From the NCBI GenBank assembly GCA_002713215.1, contig PAVO01000004.1, forward strand, positions 62,001 through 126,000: 64,000 bases of DNA. The letters are read 5' to 3'. This stretch comes from Crocinitomicaceae bacterium (GTDB taxonomy: Bacteria > Bacteroidota > Bacteroidia > Flavobacteriales_G > Salibacteraceae). Both the position numbers and the translations under genes were made by a program. The notes beneath the pieces were generated by a model. The model ran no database searches. It was given only the letters and a program-made list of their open reading frames with translations, and was not told the DNA's origin. Below, in pieces: positions 59,856 through 64,000 of this stretch (positions within the stretch are counted from its first letter, which is position 1; the number at the start of each line of letters is the position of its first letter).

Positions 59856-60581
59856 TTATGACGATATTTTTTCTTTTTCCATCGCTTCCAGTTCCTCTTC
59901 AGATGCAGGTGTGCTGTAAGCTGTTTCTGCATCCCACCCGGCGCTAAGTCTTCTCCATAGAAGTTTCATAGATAACCCTTCAGCTTTTGGGGCCTTAAAT
60001 GGGTTTTCGTACTCTTTCCCGCCGAGGGAGACAACAGATTGTAGCCACACTTTTCTGGATTTGTATCTGGCATCAAGAGGTGAGAACACATCAGTGAGAT
60101 TTTTACCTTGGTGGTATCTAGCAAGTACCAGATAAGGCGGTAAGTTGTGTGCTTTCGCTGCACGAGTAAGGTTCGCGTATTGTTCGCCCTCATACTCTAT
60201 GGGCTTTTTGCCATAAATGCTTCTGAGGTATTTAAAGCGGAACTTGGCCTCAACGGCTTCTTCGTCACTCCACTGGCACTTAGGATTTTTGACGCGTGCC
60301 CTGGCGACTTTGTGATCAACGCCATGAGCTCTCGCAGCAGCCGCGAAGCTGGGGTAAAGCACGTTGTTGACCTCAACTTCACGTTGACCTTTACGCTGGT
60401 GTTGAATAAGCCCGACGGCCTCTTCAACAGGCCATCCACCTTTCAATCTATCTTGAAGCGTTGAGCTACTGACATCGAATCGATTAACCAGTGCGCGTTG
60501 GTTTTTGAATGTTTCACCCTGGATGGTGCAGGGGAATAATGCCTTGATGTCTTCTTTGCTTCTTACTGTTCTGATGGCCAT
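59856..60581 (-). CDS. NUMOD1-like repeat protein
   Basis: A 241-aa protein with about four copies of one module: I-Q-G-E-T-F-K-N-Q-R-A-L..RL..GW (from residue 20), VEVNNVLYPSFAAAARAHGV (about 68), IEYEGEQYANLTRAAKAHNL (about 126) and LGGKEYENPFKAPKAEGL (about 185), each followed by a 'R' helix. This is the NUMOD1/AP2-like DNA-binding repeat normally fused to homing endonucleases. No GIY-YIG or HNH nuclease is present. A DNA-binding array is inferred. Confidence 0.7.
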   Translation of the reverse strand: MAIRTVRSKEDIKALFPCTIQGETFKNQRALVNRFDVSSSTLQDRLKGGWPVEEAVGLIQHQRKGQREVEVNNVLYPSFAAAARAHGVDHKVARARVKNPKCQWSDEEAVEAKFRFKYLRSIYGKKPIEYEGEQYANLTRAAKAHNLPPYLVLARYHQGKNLTDVFSPLDARYKSRKVWLQSVVSLGGKEYENPFKAPKAEGLSMKLLWRRLSAGWDAETAYSTPASEEELEAMEKEKISS

Positions 60582-60679
60582 AGTCGTCCTCGCGAGAGCG
60601 TCTATGACCAGTATTTATCATTATTATAGTGATAATGTCAAATAGCTAACAGTCTGTGAAATAAAGGAGACTTGTGCGT

Positions 60680-61291
60680 TTATGCCTCTTCTATATTCCA
60701 GCGTTTCATCCGCTCATTTAATATGATGGCGCGGGGAGCAGAGAGGCGGCTTACATCCAGAGTGTCTTGCCATAAAACACCGTCGATATTCGGGCAAGCA
60801 GTCACCAGCACTGTTAGCAATAATTTTGCATCGTTACGTTGTTTGTTACCAACTAAAGCCGCAAATTTGTCCGTTCCAGCGTAACCTGGCAGGGGAAATA
60901 TCTCATGTTCGCCTTCAGCTTCTATTTCAGCTTCTTCTTTGGTCAGGTGAGTGGAGCGAAGGATCATTTCCCACTCATCATCTTCATAATCAAACGCGAA
61001 AAACGTGTGCGGTTTAACGTAGCCTTCCTTAACTCCCCAAGCAAATACCTGTTCCCATGTTTCTTCGCTAACTTGGTGATAGTCGATGAATAAACCATTG
61101 TCATTCGTTAGCTCATAAGTATCGCCACCAAGCGACGCTATCATTCCCCACTCTTCAGGGAACTCGCTGACAGAAAGGCCCATATGTCCTTCATGTGTGT
61201 ACTCGCTTCGGTTATTTATATCCATTGTTCCAACGTGGTATAGCTCGGTTAATTCCTTGAGCGGTAAAGCTTGAATAATGGTTTCTAACAT
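60680..61291 (-). CDS. Hypothetical protein
   Basis: A 203-aa acidic protein from the ATG at 61291 (AGAG upstream). Alpha/beta, with WEMILRSTHLTKEEAEIEAEGEH in the middle. No family recognised. Operator promoter upstream. Confidence 0.65.
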   Translation of the reverse strand: MLETIIQALPLKELTELYHVGTMDINNRSEYTHEGHMGLSVSEFPEEWGMIASLGGDTYELTNDNGLFIDYHQVSEETWEQVFAWGVKEGYVKPHTFFAFDYEDDEWEMILRSTHLTKEEAEIEAEGEHEIFPLPGYAGTDKFAALVGNKQRNDAKLLLTVLVTACPNIDGVLWQDTLDVSRLSAPRAIILNERMKRWNIEEA

Positions 61292-61344
61292 GCGTTGTCT
61301 CTTTTTATTTTGATGCTGAAATCTTACCATTAACCCACTATAAA

Positions 61345-61362
61345 AACAACATTTTTGTTGTT
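61345..61362 (-). promoter_or_regulatory. Palindromic operator/promoter, 61291 gene
   Basis: AACAAC-ATTTTT-GTTGTT. On the minus strand TTGTTT is 17 nt before TAAGAT, preceded by TGG. Confidence 0.85.
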
Positions 61363-61432
61363 TTTATGAATTAGTGGCACAAGAAATGCTGCGTTTTATC
61401 GGTGTTTTGAATATCAACAGGGAAGTGAAAAT

Positions 61433-62047
61433 ATGAAGATGTTGTTACTCGGTGCGGCAATTGGAGTTGGATTTTCAGCTACAGCGCATGCTGATTTGAT
61501 AGAGGCCGACTACCTCACTGAAGGGGATAATCTGGCTGTCTATGACACTTTAACGCAGATGACTTGGTTAGATTTGAATGTAACTACCGCCATGAGTGTC
61601 AATGAGTTTGTTGAGGCGCAAGGGGGAGGTGCTTTTGTTGGTTGGCGCATGCCGACGTTTGATGAAGTCGAATCACTGTTTTTAACCTATGCCGTTCTTC
61701 CTAGTGTGACCGAAATTGAACTTGGAAAATATCACAGCTATAGTGCTGGAGTGGCGGATGCAGGGGGGACGGACTTAATGGCGGCAAGATTTGGAACGAC
61801 GGTAACAAACGAATCGCCTTACGGACTCGTTGATATTGGTGGTGTTTATTCAGTGTTTGGACCAAGTGGCCAGTGGGGGTTTCATTATGGTAGCGGCACT
61901 TACAGTGCGGACCAAAATGCATCGAACGCAGGGATCTTTCTTGTATACGATGAGTCCAGTGTTGTTAGCAACGTGAATGTGGCCTCGCTTGGTATGGCTT
62001 GGCTAGGGCTTGTTCTAATGGGCTTCAGAAGACGAAAGGAAACATAG
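61433..62047 (+). CDS. Secreted DUF1566-like protein with PEP-CTERM-like end
   Basis: A 204-aa protein. The signal peptide is MLLLGAAIGVGFSATAHA. DTLTQMTWLDLNVT and VGWRMPTFDEVESLF are DUF1566-like, and the end is a hydrophobic helix (SLGMAWLGLVLMGF) followed by RRRKE, as in exosortase sorting signals, though the PEP residues themselves are missing. It would be exported and perhaps anchored by host sorting machinery. Unusual on a mobile element. Confidence 0.75.
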   Translation: MKMLLLGAAIGVGFSATAHADLIEADYLTEGDNLAVYDTLTQMTWLDLNVTTAMSVNEFVEAQGGGAFVGWRMPTFDEVESLFLTYAVLPSVTEIELGKYHSYSAGVADAGGTDLMAARFGTTVTNESPYGLVDIGGVYSVFGPSGQWGFHYGSGTYSADQNASNAGIFLVYDESSVVSNVNVASLGMAWLGLVLMGFRRRKET

Positions 62048-62093
62048 GGGAAGACGGCAACATATTCACTTCTTTTGTGTTACCGCTCTCTTT

Positions 62094-62972
62094 TCAATAT
62101 TGGAATTGTGATAGTAGCATTCTCCGCATGAATAAGGGGTATACCTTGTTGTGTGACGGGCAATCAAATAACGCGTAAATTTCGCGGTAAAGCTTGTTTA
62201 AAGCGAACATGATTCGTTCGAATAGTTCTCTGTTAAGCGTGCGAGGTTCTTGTTTTCTCGCAGACTGATAAGCGCCCAGTTCGTGAACGGCAGACTCAAG
62301 TGTGAAGCACTTTTCACTGTTGTCACGACAAATAGGTAATGTCGGTCTGATATACGTATCGTTAAACCTTTCAAATGCACTCTGACACACAACATCAAAG
62401 ACGGCATCAAAGATAACGCAGTTACCTATCATTGATTCCTGATTTTCTCGAAAGAAATTCTCAACCAATCGTTCAGTTCTGAGTAACCCCAATTTGTCGA
62501 CGGAAAACTCTAAAGACAACTTGTTTACGCGCTCACCAAAGAGTTCAGTTCTAAAGCCAGATAACGCACCGAAATCGATTTTCTCACCGAACACGCTCTG
62601 AGTGACGCTACAAATAAAGTCCTCTTGAACCAGATGGGAAATACCAGTTAGAGAGCTGTTTTCGCAATCGAATTGAATGCCAAGCTCAATGTTTGTGCTT
62701 TCACCGAAATTAATCTTAAGATCGGCACCACTGAAGTGAGTAAAAGACGAAATTTCAGCGTTACTTTCCTCTCTTGGTATTGCTTTGATTTTAGCCGGAT
62801 CATTCGCAGCCATAAGGTTTGCGGTTACCGTGTTAACCATTGATGCACCAAAAATGCTTTTCATGGCGTATTGAATATCTGAACTCACAACATCCGTGTG
62901 TGACAATTTGCTTGCCAGAAGATCGGCAAATGAATCTGTAGGGCATTCCATATTGTTGTTTGTTGTGTTCAT
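62094..62972 (-). CDS. Hypothetical protein
   Basis: A 292-aa soluble protein (MNTTNNNMECPTDSFADLLA...), alpha/beta, no motif recognised. Its promoter is TTGACA, 17 nt, TTAAAT, just downstream (minus strand) of the operator at 63082. Confidence 0.65.
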   Translation of the reverse strand: MNTTNNNMECPTDSFADLLASKLSHTDVVSSDIQYAMKSIFGASMVNTVTANLMAANDPAKIKAIPREESNAEISSFTHFSGADLKINFGESTNIELGIQFDCENSSLTGISHLVQEDFICSVTQSVFGEKIDFGALSGFRTELFGERVNKLSLEFSVDKLGLLRTERLVENFFRENQESMIGNCVIFDAVFDVVCQSAFERFNDTYIRPTLPICRDNSEKCFTLESAVHELGAYQSARKQEPRTLNRELFERIMFALNKLYREIYALFDCPSHNKVYPLFMRRMLLSQFQY

Positions 62973-63081
62973 ACTTCTAAGAACCTGTTTTTATAATTGG
63001 TCTGTTGACGTAGCGCGTTGTTTTTTCTTTACTGTCTGAATAATAATTTAACATTTCGACACTTAAAATGTCAATATTTAT

Positions 63082-63099
63082 TACAACATTTTTGTTGTT
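63082..63099. promoter_or_regulatory. Palindromic operator between 62972 and 63241
   Basis: TACAAC-ATTTTT-GTTGTT. It lies just upstream of a TTGACA/TTAAAT promoter on the minus strand. Confidence 0.75.
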
Positions 63100-63240
63100 T
63101 TATTATTGTATGACTTTTTGTTTAAGTGGTTGCCCAGTCCAATAAAAATGCGAGTTCATCATATTCATAATACAATAGGCGTTATTGCTACGGTTGTGTT
63201 ATCATAATTGTATATTCAAGGACGAGATGAGGTTGGCAGG

Positions 63241-64000
63241 ATGCCAAAACAGGACAAGATGCAGGAGACTGAAATCGCTGAGATTGCACGACGATTTTTC
63301 AGTCAAAAAGGGTACAAACTCTATCCGGAAGTGACAACAAATATTTTCCCTGGCAGGCCAGATTGGGTGGCAGTTAAAGAGACAATATGCGCGGTTGTCG
63401 AATGCAAATCATCCCTCTCATACGGCGTTATAGAACAGCTCGCTCGATGGCCTATCTATGTTGGGGCAATGCAGGAGAGTGAGTATGTCAGAAACAAAGA
63501 CAAATACGGTATACCCCACCTTTTAATTGCCTTTACCGGCGAAGGCGGGAGTTCTCGGATGGCCGATTTAAAGGAAGAAATCCTCAAACAATATCGTATA
63601 GGTTATTACGTGGTTAAAAGGGAACCCTGTGACTTCGAGTGGTACAAGAGAAGCTCGTACCGTCGGGGAATAAAAGAAGGGGACTTCCACTCCATGTGTG
63701 ACACGATCCATGAATGTTTCCTTGATGGTTTCAGGTACACCGTTACGGAACGGATGTCACCACGCATTCAACCTGGAAGCCGTCATACTGCACACAACAT
63801 TATAAGCCAGCTTAATGATGACATGATGATCGGGCAGGCAGGTGCCGCTGGTGGACAGGGTACTTACATGACCCCATTTAAACGAACCATGGTCAAAGTG
63901 CGTGACATCTTGGCAAAAGGTGGTGAATACCATATCTCAGAGATTATCACTCGCTTGAATAACGATTTTGGCGGCCACCACTACAGTTCAGATAGCAGCG
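63241..64000 (+). CDS. PD-(D/E)XK nuclease-like protein, partial (runs off right edge)
   Basis: 253 residues are visible, open to the window end. ETEIAEIARRFF, then FPGRPDWVAV and AVVECKSS give the E ... D-x(n)-ExK pattern of restriction-endonuclease-fold nucleases (Asp in GRPDW, ECK). A later GGEYHISEIITRLNN may be a winged helix. The ATG at 63241 has GAGG upstream. Substrate unknown. Confidence 0.75.
   Translation, partial: MPKQDKMQETEIAEIARRFFSQKGYKLYPEVTTNIFPGRPDWVAVKETICAVVECKSSLSYGVIEQLARWPIYVGAMQESEYVRNKDKYGIPHLLIAFTGEGGSSRMADLKEEILKQYRIGYYVVKREPCDFEWYKRSSYRRGIKEGDFHSMCDTIHECFLDGFRYTVTERMSPRIQPGSRHTAHNIISQLNDDMMIGQAGAAGGQGTYMTPFKRTMVKVRDILAKGGEYHISEIITRLNNDFGGHHYSSDSS

Noticed and set aside
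1-64000. tRNA genes, including an amber suppressor
   Set aside because: I saw no cloverleaf with a T-loop GTTCAAATC-type consensus in the intergenic regions by eye; a tRNAscan run would settle it.

Overview
The window is a dense, mosaic stretch of about 64 kb with moderate GC (low-to-mid 40s by eye). It has about 80 genes, many short intergenic regions and many small proteins of unknown function. No rRNA, tRNA, ribosomal protein or other core chromosomal gene is visible. There are also no capsid, tail, terminase, replication-initiation or conjugation-channel genes. The gene mix is that of an accessory region of a very large mobile element, either a jumbo phage / phage-plasmid or a megaplasmid, probably of a marine gammaproteobacterium (Vibrio-like). 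It includes thymidylate synthase, dihydrofolate reductase, RNase HI, deoxynucleotidase, NAD salvage, cytosine methyltransferase, R2K ATP-grasp, ADP-ribosyltransferase, a DndC-like sulfurtransferase, SPFH, PcfJ-like proteins and CsrA. The host assignment is inference.

Layout. 1-8 kb: left-edge partial gene, thyA, a zinc-ribbon gene with a long structured leader, a DUF262-like gene, a large PcfJ-like protein and small secreted proteins. 8-10.5 kb: a 774-aa orphan gene that looks AT-richer and lacks the common promoter. 10.7-16.5 kb: an NAD module (prs and nadV, divergent from an nrtR-type regulator), then a HAD deoxynucleotidase and small genes. 16.5-22.3 kb: a tandem ADP-ribosyltransferase, a 2OG-Fe(II) oxygenase-like protein, an R2K ATP-grasp protein and a C5-cytosine methyltransferase. 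22.3-28.6 kb: an SPFH protein broken by an in-frame amber codon, a stand-alone PcfJ-type domain, folA and a TnpB (IS200/IS605) insertion. 28.7-38.3 kb: csrA divergent from a zinc-ribbon operon, then an operon ending in a 1152-aa DndC-like protein. 38.3-47.1 kb: a Wadjet/MksBEFG-like SMC operon in C-B-A-D order, divergent from a 687-aa gene. 47-64 kb: many small unknown genes, RNase HI, a toxin-antitoxin pair, a NUMOD1-like repeat protein, a PEP-CTERM-like secreted protein and, at the right edge, a PD-(D/E)XK nuclease-like gene that runs off the window.

Regulation. At least 22 intergenic copies of a palindrome close to AACAACATTTTTGTTGTT sit on promoters from one end of the window to the other. 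In most cases the right half supplies the -35 box (TTGTTT), 16-18 nt before a -10 that is often an extended TGG-TANNAT. A looser relative lies between csrA and its divergent neighbour. The Wadjet-like operon, thyA, the DndC-like operon, SPFH, PcfJ and RNase H genes all carry a site. The TnpB element, the 774-aa gene and the toxin-antitoxin pair do not have a site of their own. The NAD module instead has two GTGTC-N5-GACAY palindromes, probably for its own NrtR. The window therefore looks like one coordinately controlled element carrying a few later insertions. The strongest findings are this regulon, the Wadjet-like operon inside it, the amber codon in the SPFH gene, and a set of structured leaders before zinc-ribbon genes.
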